Assembly: GCA_016784025.1 (NCBI GenBank)
Contig: JADHVL010000001.1
Span: 137,753 to 201,752, forward strand
Reading direction: 5' to 3'
DNA length: 64,000 nt
From: Fidelibacterota bacterium
Lineage (GTDB): Bacteria; Fidelibacterota; UBA8477; JABMPR01
The position numbers and the translations under genes were made by a program. Shown here piece after piece: positions 54,809 to 62,738 of the stretch. Each line of letters starts with the position of its first letter. Position 1 is the first letter of the stretch. Below the pieces are notes generated by a model. The model did not search any database. It was not told where the DNA came from and worked only from the letters and a program-made list of their open reading frames with translations.

Positions 54809-55810
54809 ATGGAGATTGCCCCCAAATTATATAAGGATCAGAAGGGTTTACCCAAAACCTCTGGGGTTTACCTGTTTTTAGATGTACGAGAATACCCACT
54901 ATACATTGGAAAATCAGTAAATCTTAGAACCAGAGTAGCTTCCTATTTGCGTAACGATAGTGGCCAGGAAGAGCGGATCCAGAGGATGGTGCATGAAGCG
55001 CAGAGCCTGAGGTATGTAGTAACAGAAACTGAACTTATGGCACTATTACTGGAAGATTCTCTGATCAAAAAATACCTTCCAGTTTACAACATCCGCCAGA
55101 AACAATTTCGAGATTACCGATATCTCCAACTCAGCGATGATACCTACCCGCGTCTAATCACTATAGAAGACCCTGGGCATATCCAGACGAATATCTATGG
55201 TCCTTTTCGAGATCGCTTTTTCATACAACGGCTACAAGAAATATTTTCCAGATATCTGGGTTTCAGATCATGTGTTGAGTCAAACCCGAAGAAAAGCTGC
55301 ATTGAACTGGATTTAGGGCAGTGTCTGGGACCCTGTGTCCTACCAGAGGTTCATGAATCATATTCAATGGTAAGCGAGCAAGTTGCCCAATTTTTGGAGG
55401 GGGAGGATCCCGGAGTCATTTCAAAAATTGAAGCGAGGATTCGGGACTGCATCCAGGAGACCAAATTTGAGCAAGCCCAGCGCTTGAGAGATGATCTTAT
55501 CTTTTGTGATGCTTTTTTCAATCGTCAGCGCTTTAATCACTGCTTCAGGGTGGAGCATCTTAAAATTGAAGGCAGGCGAGAAGGTATCCCAGGGTATCTA
55601 TTTGAAAACGGTGCTTTAAAAGAGGTGATTCTTAGAGATGGCCGATTATGCAAAGTGGGTGAACAGCTCGATCTTTTTGACCTCTCCGTAGTCAAGGAAG
55701 ATGAACCCCGTTTTTTATTGGATAGAGCAAATCTGGTGTACAACTGGTTAAAAAAGAATCAGGGAACAGTGGAGTACGAATTTCAGGAGTTGGGAACATC
55801 CTTTAAATAG
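54809..55810 (+). CDS. UvrC/Cho-like GIY-YIG nuclease
   Basis: A 333-residue protein with an N-terminal GIY-YIG domain (about 10-100): SGVYLFLDVREYPLYIGKS is the GIY..YIG pair, with R46-region and E75-region catalytic residues. A linker follows with three cysteines (CVESNPKKSCIELDLGQCLGPC) and a UVR-like motif (about 200-235, FEQAQRLRDDL). The C-terminal RNase H-like incision domain and HhH repeats of UvrC are absent, which matches Cho (UvrC homologue) of E. coli in layout. Probably makes the 3' incision in UvrAB-dependent excision repair. The stop lies inside the end of the converging gene. Confidence 0.83.
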   Translation: MEIAPKLYKDQKGLPKTSGVYLFLDVREYPLYIGKSVNLRTRVASYLRNDSGQEERIQRMVHEAQSLRYVVTETELMALLLEDSLIKKYLPVYNIRQKQFRDYRYLQLSDDTYPRLITIEDPGHIQTNIYGPFRDRFFIQRLQEIFSRYLGFRSCVESNPKKSCIELDLGQCLGPCVLPEVHESYSMVSEQVAQFLEGEDPGVISKIEARIRDCIQETKFEQAQRLRDDLIFCDAFFNRQRFNHCFRVEHLKIEGRREGIPGYLFENGALKEVILRDGRLCKVGEQLDLFDLSVVKEDEPRFLLDRANLVYNWLKKNQGTVEYEFQELGTSFK

Positions 55811-56511
55811 GGCCAGAATATATCTTCCATACCGCCAAACGACCCATCGATACTCATTGGGACCAATTTTGCAAATGAATCCAAAATGACCACCGCATTC
55901 AAACTGGCATCTTCCTCAGTTGCCGCCTGTAGTCGTTTTACCATGCTAATATTGATAGTATCAATCTCTTCATAAATTTGACGCAAACCTTTCAGGTTCC
56001 AATCAGGTTCCAATCCATTTTTCGCTCGAGTGAATTGGGCAAGTAAATACATGGACATGGCCCTGTATATTGATTCATCAATAGTGGCAAAAGGTAAATG
56101 TGTACCCACCATGGGTCTCAAAAAGTCTAAGGAGGGGCATCCACTGGTAACCATGATGATCCCAAGTATGGAACTAAGACCACTTTGCATGGAGACCTGT
56201 TCCTTGGAGTAAGTTCTTTCGGCTGTCTCGATACTGAGGTCGATAATATCATAGGAGACATCGAATTTAAAGGCCGATACTATGTCTTGAACATTCACTG
56301 CCACAGGACAATGTTTGACACCAGTGTCAGCCAGTTTACAGCCTTCACACATATGAAATTCCAGATCAGTCCAGGCAGGTTTTTCTGTATCGGATAAGGT
56401 TTGATAATCAAGTTTATCCGAGCTAAGAAGCACCTCAAATTCTATGGATCTGGAATCCGCCATTTTGAATTTGTATTTAAGCGATACTTGTGAGGAAGAA
56501 TCTGTAGGCAT
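55783..56511 (-). CDS. Unknown protein with CxxC...CPVA motif
   Basis: A 242-residue protein I cannot assign. The N-terminal half has MCEGCKLADTGVKHCPVAVNV, with C55-x2-C58-x9-C68. The rest is helical and hydrophobic in parts (for example IIMVTSGCPSLDFLRPMVGTHLPFAT) without a clear signal peptide. I recall similar proteins in Deltaproteobacteria and related marine bacteria, all uncharacterised. The cysteines could bind Zn or an iron-sulfur cluster. It converges with the Cho-like gene and the two coding regions overlap by 28 bases. Confidence 0.7.
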   Translation of the reverse strand: MPTDSSSQVSLKYKFKMADSRSIEFEVLLSSDKLDYQTLSDTEKPAWTDLEFHMCEGCKLADTGVKHCPVAVNVQDIVSAFKFDVSYDIIDLSIETAERTYSKEQVSMQSGLSSILGIIMVTSGCPSLDFLRPMVGTHLPFATIDESIYRAMSMYLLAQFTRAKNGLEPDWNLKGLRQIYEEIDTINISMVKRLQAATEEDASLNAVVILDSFAKLVPMSIDGSFGGMEDIFWPYLKDVPNS

Positions 56512-56655
56512 TTACCAAGATAAAACGAGAAAGTTGTATTTCAATGCAATTTAGGAAGGTAATACTGCTGTGTGATTAAGCATCACACAGGAGAACTATC
56601 CAAATTATTTTGGGTGTATTGAGAAGGAGTTTGATTTAGTTTCAAAGGCTTAATA

Positions 56656-57174
56656 ATGAATGAGGATTATGAATATATGGATGTCCCCGAAAAGAAACAT
56701 CGCCGAAGAAAAAAGAGTAAGCGTTTTGAGAAGTCAATTATTCGCGAATTTGGTGCGGAGATTATGATTGGCGTCATATTCTTTTTCGGAATATTTCTTC
56801 TTTACGAGGAGATGGAAATTAAGAGGTATGTTTTCGATGGCATCGTATCCGGTTTTCAGTACGTTACGCATGGAATCAGCCATTTTTTAAGCAATCTATT
56901 GGGCAGGGCTGGGGAATATGAGACATCTGATATCGTCGGTGCAACATTGATTCTCATTGCCTTCAATTTGTTGATTGCTCGAGTAAGGCAGAAGTCCATT
57001 TCCATCCTTTCTGAATTAACAGAATGCCCTGAATGTGGTGATGATCTTGTTCTGATTCATCGAAATATCTTCCAAAGATTATTTGGATTTGTATTCCGCC
57101 TAAAAATTCGTCGCTTTCATTGTCATAGTTGTGATTATGATGGTCTTAGAGTAAGGTCTCCAAAGTCAATTTAA
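56656..57174 (+). CDS. Membrane protein with C-terminal zinc ribbon
   Basis: A 172-residue protein with a strongly basic N-terminus (about 12-26), two membrane segments (about 35-50 and 93-110), and a C-terminal zinc ribbon C124-x2-C127...C156-x2-C159. I do not recognise a family. The topology puts the ribbon on the cytoplasmic side, if the basic N-terminus is cytoplasmic. It lies between two unlinked units, and an MFS gene follows 58 bases later. Possible role in nucleic-acid or protein binding at the membrane. Confidence 0.65.
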   Translation: MNEDYEYMDVPEKKHRRRKKSKRFEKSIIREFGAEIMIGVIFFFGIFLLYEEMEIKRYVFDGIVSGFQYVTHGISHFLSNLLGRAGEYETSDIVGATLILIAFNLLIARVRQKSISILSELTECPECGDDLVLIHRNIFQRLFGFVFRLKIRRFHCHSCDYDGLRVRSPKSI

Positions 57175-57232
57175 CGCTAGACTATCCAGGGGTGAACCGG
57201 GGAAACCCAACCTGGCATGCCCTTTTAATAAT

Positions 57233-58546
57233 ATGAATTTCCTAAATCGATATCGAAAGATACCCAGATCGATTCTGCTGATGATCTCAGCAGCATTTTT
57301 GATTCATATGATCAATGCTGGTTTTATCCTCATTCTCAATATCTACCTGCGAAAAAAAGGCTACGCAGATGAAAGTATAGCTCAGTTCAACTCCTTCAGG
57401 TTTCTGGGTGTTCTGTTTTTTGCATTCCCACTTGGAATATTTATAAAAGGTAAGGCACTTAAACCCTTTTTTCTGGCGTCCAGTCTTCTGGTCCCGCTGT
57501 TTAGCCTGTTCCTGCTGCTCTCCATACAAGGTGGTAATGAGACCCGAATTACGCTTGGCTTCATTTTATGGGGTGTCTCATTCATGATTCTTAATGTCTG
57601 TGGCCTACCTTACATCATGCGCTCAGCGCCTGAGGAGGTTGTCTCAGAAGCCATATCTTTAAATTTCTCAACCTGGTCTCTGGCCACCATTGTATCAGGG
57701 TCATTGATCAATATTCTTTCACGTGTCAATGAGATCGTTATTGGCGGTGTTATCATACCTCTTGATGAATTTCATATTATGCTGGTGATCATATCCATCA
57801 GCTCGCTGTCATTCATTCTGGTGCTATTTATCAAGGAGGCCAAACCTCGCTCTCGTTCCAGTAGCTTTTTCAATAATTTGAGAGCATTGAGATCAGATTA
57901 CGATTGGACCTTGATTGGTCGTGTATTGGTGCCTAACATGCTCATTGCTATCGGGGCGGGACTCACAATTCCTTTCGTGAATTTGTTCTTCAATAGCGTC
58001 TTTAAAGTAGATTCGGATACATTCAGCCTCATAGGTGCTGGAACTGCCATGATTGTATTTCTATCGACCCTGTTTATACCCATCATTCGTCGCAAATTTG
58101 GTTTTAAAGTGGCTATACTGATTCCTCAATCGCTGGCCATTCTATTCCTGGTAATTCTTGCCACAACTCAGCTTGCTCAAGCTTATTCGTGGGCATTTTA
58201 TGTAGCTATTGCTGCTTTCATGCTGCGTCAACCCTTTATGAATATGGCTGGACCTATGACCAGTGAACTGGGAATGAAATATGTAGGACCGAGGAACCAG
58301 GAATTGATTTCAGCTATTAGCTCAAGCATCTGGAGCGCTTCCTGGTTCATCAGCGCTAAAATATTCCAGGTGCTAAGGCAAATGGATCTTGAATACTATC
58401 AGATATTTTTTATTACTGCGGTGCTGTACGCTGTGGGAGTAGGTTTTTACCACCTATTAATTAATGACTTTTTACGGAGATCTCCGGAAGATAATCAAGG
58501 ACCTGTTAACCTCGAGAATCCATTACGCGGTATGAACAGGGGATAA
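57233..58546 (+). CDS. Major facilitator superfamily transporter
   Basis: A 437-residue protein with about 12 hydrophobic segments. The pattern is that of MFS_1. The loop between segments 2 and 3 has PLGIFIKGKALKPFFL, and the central cytoplasmic loop is KEAKPRSRSSSFFNNLRALRSDYDW. The substrate cannot be told. MFS genes of this kind are common exporters of small molecules. It starts 58 bases after the zinc-ribbon membrane gene and ends 8 bases before yhbY. Confidence 0.85.
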   Translation: MNFLNRYRKIPRSILLMISAAFLIHMINAGFILILNIYLRKKGYADESIAQFNSFRFLGVLFFAFPLGIFIKGKALKPFFLASSLLVPLFSLFLLLSIQGGNETRITLGFILWGVSFMILNVCGLPYIMRSAPEEVVSEAISLNFSTWSLATIVSGSLINILSRVNEIVIGGVIIPLDEFHIMLVIISISSLSFILVLFIKEAKPRSRSSSFFNNLRALRSDYDWTLIGRVLVPNMLIAIGAGLTIPFVNLFFNSVFKVDSDTFSLIGAGTAMIVFLSTLFIPIIRRKFGFKVAILIPQSLAILFLVILATTQLAQAYSWAFYVAIAAFMLRQPFMNMAGPMTSELGMKYVGPRNQELISAISSSIWSASWFISAKIFQVLRQMDLEYYQIFFITAVLYAVGVGFYHLLINDFLRRSPEDNQGPVNLENPLRGMNRG

Positions 58547-58554
58547 GGAAAACT

Positions 58555-58857
58555 ATGGAAGCACTAAGTTCAAAACAGAAAAAATACTTAAAATCTAAAG
58601 CTCACCCATTAAAGGCGGTGATTCAAATCGGTAAGGCTGGTGTGACTGCCCAATCTATACAGAGCATTGATGCAGCCTTGAATTCACATGAAATGGTGAA
58701 GGTAAAGTTCATTGCCTTTAAGGAAGAGAAGGAAAAATTTCTTGATGAAATTACAGCGGGCTCCAAGTCACAGTTTGTAAGCCTCATCGGACATGTTCTC
58801 ACCCTTTATCGCGAACACGAGGAAGCTGACAAGCGAAAGTATGATTTACCCAAATAA
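58555..58857 (+). CDS. yhbY: YhbY-type CRM-domain RNA-binding protein
   Basis: A 100-residue single CRM domain (MEALSSKQKKYLKSKAHPL, VIQIGKAGVTAQSI, VKFIAF). It binds pre-50S ribosomal RNA in E. coli and helps subunit assembly. Spacing to the MFS stop is 8 bases with AGGAAAAC before ATG, so it may share that transcript. The ABC-F gene follows 9 bases later. Confidence 0.92.
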   Translation: MEALSSKQKKYLKSKAHPLKAVIQIGKAGVTAQSIQSIDAALNSHEMVKVKFIAFKEEKEKFLDEITAGSKSQFVSLIGHVLTLYREHEEADKRKYDLPK

Positions 58858-58866
58858 ACTGATACA

Positions 58867-60753
58867 ATGATCAATCTCCACAATATCACAAAAACCTATC
58901 CAGACAAGACCCTGTTTAAGGCTCTGGATCTGGTTATAAAAAAGGGGTCCAGAGTCGGTCTGGTCGGTGCCAATGGTTCTGGGAAAACAACCCTGCTTAG
59001 GATGATTGTAGGTGAAGAGGATACCGATAAGGGCCAGATACAGGTAGATAGAAAAGTCTCGATAGGGTATTTACCCCAGGAAATCACTGCCACCTCAGAA
59101 GAAACTATTTTGCATGAAGTTCTCAATGTGATCCCTGAAGTCGGTGAATTAGAAATTCAGATTGAAAAATTGTCGCTACAAATTGCCGAGGATCCAGACA
59201 ATGATCAGCTTTTAAAGAGATTGGGTCGAACACAGGCAGAATTTGAGCGACTCAATGGGTGGAGTTTGGAATCTGACGCTAAGAAAGTCCTGGGCGGGCT
59301 CGGATTTACATCGGAGCAGATGAAAATCCCCCTTGATCAATTCAGTGGGGGCTGGAGAATGCGGGTTGCCCTGGCAAAACTCCTATTCAAACAGCCCGAT
59401 ATCTTGTTGTTAGATGAACCTACAAACCACCTTGATCTGGCCTCGCTGATCTGGCTGGAAACCTTTCTAAAAGAGTGGGCTGGAGCTTTGGTCTTGATCA
59501 GCCATGATCGTACGTTCCTGGACAAAACAATCACACAAATATTTGAAATCGATCACATGTCGATACAAATATATGCAGGCAATTACACCAAATTTATTGA
59601 AGAGAAAAAGCTGCGGAATGATCAACAACTGGCAGCCTACCGAAATCAGCAAAAAATGATAGTAGAGACTGAGCAATTTATTGAAAGGTTCAGGTACAAG
59701 GACAGCAAAGCGAGTCAGGTCCAAAGTCGTGTAAAAAAACTTGAAAAGCTGGAACGCATCTCACCCCCTGAAGGCGAACAAAGTCGGATTTCAGTTCGAA
59801 TTCCACAACCAGGTAGATCAGCCAGGATCGTTGCTGAGTTTCAGGGTGCGGCTAAATCCTATGGCCCGCTTGAAGTATTTGATGGATTGAATCTCCTGCT
59901 TGAACGAGGGCAAAAAATTGGTCTCGTGGGTCCCAATGGAGCTGGAAAATCAACTCTTTTAAAAATGTTGGCCCAAGTTGAACCGCTGAGTGGTGGTAAA
60001 CTGAATTGGGGAGAGGGCGTCAAATCTGCCTATTTTGCTCAGCACCAGTTTGAATCCCTGCCCATGGAAGACACCATTTATAATTTGATTTCCAATGAGA
60101 ATCCAAAATGGATTGTGACTGAGGTGCGTACTTATCTGGGAAGTTTTCTATTTTCAGGTGAAACGGTTGATAAAAAAATCCAGGTCCTCAGCGGAGGAGA
60201 AGTATCGCGTTTGGCTTTAGCCAAGATGTTATCCACCCCATCGGATCTTATTCTCCTGGATGAGCCAACCAATCACCTTGATATGCGATCCAGGGATGTG
60301 GTTCAAGAAGCCATCGCCAGCTTTACCGGTACCATGGTGTGCATCTCTCACGATAGACATTTTTTAAATGCTGTCACCAATACAATTATTGAAGTGGATC
60401 AAGGGCGAATTCGAATATTCCCAGGGAACTATGAGTATTATTTATGGCGAAAGAACCAGGATCAGGTTGAAAAATCAGAAACACCTGCTAGTGTAGCCAA
60501 AGAAACCTCACAGAAATCAGCAAATACTGATTATCTCGTCAGGAAGAAATTGTCAAATCGATTGAAGAAACTCCCCATCTTGATTAAAGAATGTGAAGCT
60601 GCGCTTGGTAAGCAAGAAAATATTCTGAATGATCCTTCCCTGGCCAGCGAGTATGAAAAAATCCAGTCAGCCATTGATGAGAAGGACTTACTGGAAGTAC
60701 AGTATTTGGAATTGTTGGAGGAGCTTGAAACCCTGAAAGAGGGCTTCTCATAA
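58867..60753 (+). CDS. ABC-F family ATPase (Uup/YdiF type)
   Basis: A 628-residue soluble tandem ABC protein. Domain 1 has Walker A GANGSGKT (34-41), signature FSGGWRMR and Walker B LLLDEPTNHLDL. Domain 2 has GPNGAGKS (355-362), signature LSGGEVSR and ILLDEPTNHLDM. The inter-domain linker and a C-terminal coiled coil (about 545-625) match Uup. ABC-F proteins act on the ribosome (EttA, Uup) or confer antibiotic protection; which one is not clear here. It is followed by a bidirectional terminator. Confidence 0.9.
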   Translation: MINLHNITKTYPDKTLFKALDLVIKKGSRVGLVGANGSGKTTLLRMIVGEEDTDKGQIQVDRKVSIGYLPQEITATSEETILHEVLNVIPEVGELEIQIEKLSLQIAEDPDNDQLLKRLGRTQAEFERLNGWSLESDAKKVLGGLGFTSEQMKIPLDQFSGGWRMRVALAKLLFKQPDILLLDEPTNHLDLASLIWLETFLKEWAGALVLISHDRTFLDKTITQIFEIDHMSIQIYAGNYTKFIEEKKLRNDQQLAAYRNQQKMIVETEQFIERFRYKDSKASQVQSRVKKLEKLERISPPEGEQSRISVRIPQPGRSARIVAEFQGAAKSYGPLEVFDGLNLLLERGQKIGLVGPNGAGKSTLLKMLAQVEPLSGGKLNWGEGVKSAYFAQHQFESLPMEDTIYNLISNENPKWIVTEVRTYLGSFLFSGETVDKKIQVLSGGEVSRLALAKMLSTPSDLILLDEPTNHLDMRSRDVVQEAIASFTGTMVCISHDRHFLNAVTNTIIEVDQGRIRIFPGNYEYYLWRKNQDQVEKSETPASVAKETSQKSANTDYLVRKKLSNRLKKLPILIKECEAALGKQENILNDPSLASEYEKIQSAIDEKDLLEVQYLELLEELETLKEGFS

Positions 60754-60784
60754 AAAAAGGGCAAGGATAATCCCTGCCCTTTTT
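60754..60784. terminator. Bidirectional terminator after the ABC-F gene
   Basis: A perfect 10-bp stem AAAAAGGGCA/TGCCCTTTTT with an 11-base loop starts immediately after the ABC-F stop. Its A and T tracts let it terminate the converging minus-strand group that ends at 60805. Confidence 0.88.
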
Positions 60785-60804
60785 CAAGTTCTTGGAAGCT
60801 TGGT

Positions 60805-61098
60805 TTAGATAACTTTGTGAACCAAAAGTCCGATCATAATGATCATTGCCACAAAAATCATCGCAACAGACCAGTTCCCCTTTTTGATCTCTTCCCATTC
60901 TTCAATATCTGATGAGAACCAATCGAAAACCTTCAGGGCAATTGCAACACCCACTGAAAATCCGATTGAGGCCACAACTGCCCAACCCAGACCTTCTGCA
61001 TAGCGCTCCCAAATGCTTACTTCGAAGGGGTTGGCTGCAAAGACTGAAGATGCCATAAGCAGCAATGAACCCATAAATAGCATTGATTTCTTGAACAT
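60805..61098 (-). CDS. DUF350-like membrane protein
   Basis: A 97-residue protein. It has a signal peptide or first membrane helix (about 4-22, ending VFA), a second membrane segment (GLGWAVVASIGFSVGVAIAL), and a third (AMIFVAMIIMIGLLV). The segment EIKKGNWSVAMI matches the DUF350 family signature (KGNwavA). I chose the ATG at 61098, which has AGGAG 9 bases upstream; a frame six codons longer would contain that ribosome site. Function unknown. Followed by the terminator at 60754. Confidence 0.78.
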   Translation of the reverse strand: MFKKSMLFMGSLLLMASSVFAANPFEVSIWERYAEGLGWAVVASIGFSVGVAIALKVFDWFSSDIEEWEEIKKGNWSVAMIFVAMIIMIGLLVHKVI

Positions 61099-61137
61099 TC
61101 TATTCTCCTTTTTCATATTCCACTCAGTTTATTAATT

Positions 61138-61584
61138 CTATTCCATCCGTAGACAGTCTCGTGTGAAAACATCTACAGTCATTCTATTATTGTAAAGCTT
61201 TGCGCAACAAGCCCCGTCCGCTCTAAGGACCATGGCCTTACGATTGCTAAACTCGACGTCGGCGACAACCACGACATGATCAATGGGGCTTCTGGCATGC
61301 TGTGAAACCGCTCCTCCTACTAGAAATGCTTGAAGGAGATCATTGGACAGCGTCGTTTTTCGGCTGACCAACTGAATCACAAATATCCTGCCCCATGATT
61401 CTTTCTCCTGCAAATCAAAGGCAGAGCGCGTCATATCAATTCCCTTTTGTCTATACAAATCCTGTGCATATGAAGCGAGTTCTGAGTTCTCACTGATGGC
61501 TGGCTGACCAGCCTGACTAACACCTACCAGGAAAAGTAAAAAAAACAATCGAGCTAATATTGATATCAGTTTGGGTCGTTTCAT
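61138..61584 (-). CDS. Secreted protein of unknown function
   Basis: A 148-residue protein with a signal peptide (about 1-26, ending SQAGQ) and no membrane segment after it. The mature part has ASYAQDLYRQKGIDMTRSAF, DHVVVVADVEF and ADGACCAKLYNN with three cysteines. No family is recognised. It shares strand with the DUF350-like gene 39 bases downstream. Confidence 0.6.
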   Translation of the reverse strand: MKRPKLISILARLFFLLFLVGVSQAGQPAISENSELASYAQDLYRQKGIDMTRSAFDLQEKESWGRIFVIQLVSRKTTLSNDLLQAFLVGGAVSQHARSPIDHVVVVADVEFSNRKAMVLRADGACCAKLYNNRMTVDVFTRDCLRME

Positions 61585-61663
61585 CTGCTTAACTCAATTT
61601 CGATCAATTTTAAGTCAGGGGAGAGTGATATCAATATTTATTTCAAAAAGCTTGGTGTATTCG

Positions 61664-62734
61664 CTAGGTGTCATAGCCAGTGATATGATCATAGTCTGGA
61701 TGTGTAAATTCCTGCTCAAAAGCATTGATACCTGCCTTCATAGCGCCGACCAAATCGTCTCTGGCACATTTAACTGCCAGTTTTATGGCATTGTCAATGG
61801 CCCGTGGGGTTGATTTGCCATGACATTTCAAGACCAACTTTTCAAGACCTAAGATAGGAGCACCACCATATTCCTGGTAATCACTAATCTTTTTAACTTT
61901 GCGAATCCCTCCTGAGAGCAACATCATACCAATTTTCCAGATGAGTTTTTTCTGGAAGGCCATGCGACCTAGTCCCATAGCAGCTTCTGCCATACCTTCC
62001 ATAGTTTTAACTGCAATATTGCCTTTGAATCCTTCGGTTACCACCACATCAACAACACCCTTCATGAGATCGCTGCCTTCAATGTTTCCATAAAAATTTA
62101 TCTGTGGCAAGGATTCGAGGATTCTATTCACCTCAACGTATTTAGGACCACCCTTGTTATTTTCTGAACCCATGTTCAAAAGTCCAATCAAAGGTCTTTC
62201 AACTCCGGTTACTTTTTGAGAATAGGCGTTCCCCATGAGAGCGAAATGGATCATATGATCTCGATCCACTGTTGTGTTGGCACCCACATCAAGAATGAGA
62301 GAGAAGATATCTTTGCGGTTGAGCTGATTACTGGTGGGATACACAGCAGCCAGGGCTGTTCGGTGAACTGTTTTAATTCTGGGTATTTTCTGTGCACTGG
62401 CGAGTATGAGAGCACCGGTGTTTCCTGCAGAAATAAGGGCGTCTGCCTGACCAGTGGAGACAATCTCAGCAGCCTTGATCATGGAAGATTCAGGATATTT
62501 GTCAAAAATTTCTTTTGGCTTAGCATCCATGGGAATGGATTGTGGAGCATGAATGATCTCGACGAATTCGCGAACTTTTGGATACTTTACTAATTCAGCT
62601 TCAAGAATGTCCTGATCACCGGCAAGCAAAATATGAAGATTTCCAGCGTCGCAGGCTCTACAGACCCCTCCGACAACAGCCTTGGGGCCATTGTCGCCAC
62701 CCATGCCATCAACTGCTATGCGATAATTTCTCAA
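61664..62734 (-). CDS. plsX: Phosphate acyltransferase PlsX
   Basis: Converts acyl-ACP to acyl phosphate, feeding PlsY in phospholipid synthesis. The protein has 356 residues and begins RIAVDGMGGDNGP, with ISAGNTGALILAS and KGGPKYVEVNRIL motifs and a usual C-terminus near YGGAPILGLEK. PlsX is usually next to fabH or fabD; here the neighbours are a secreted protein and an aminopeptidase instead. It starts 4 bases after the aminopeptidase stop, so it is in that transcript. Confidence 0.96.
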   Translation of the reverse strand: MRNYRIAVDGMGGDNGPKAVVGGVCRACDAGNLHILLAGDQDILEAELVKYPKVREFVEIIHAPQSIPMDAKPKEIFDKYPESSMIKAAEIVSTGQADALISAGNTGALILASAQKIPRIKTVHRTALAAVYPTSNQLNRKDIFSLILDVGANTTVDRDHMIHFALMGNAYSQKVTGVERPLIGLLNMGSENNKGGPKYVEVNRILESLPQINFYGNIEGSDLMKGVVDVVVTEGFKGNIAVKTMEGMAEAAMGLGRMAFQKKLIWKIGMMLLSGGIRKVKKISDYQEYGGAPILGLEKLVLKCHGKSTPRAIDNAIKLAVKCARDDLVGAMKAGINAFEQEFTHPDYDHITGYDT

Positions 62735-62738
62735 GAAT

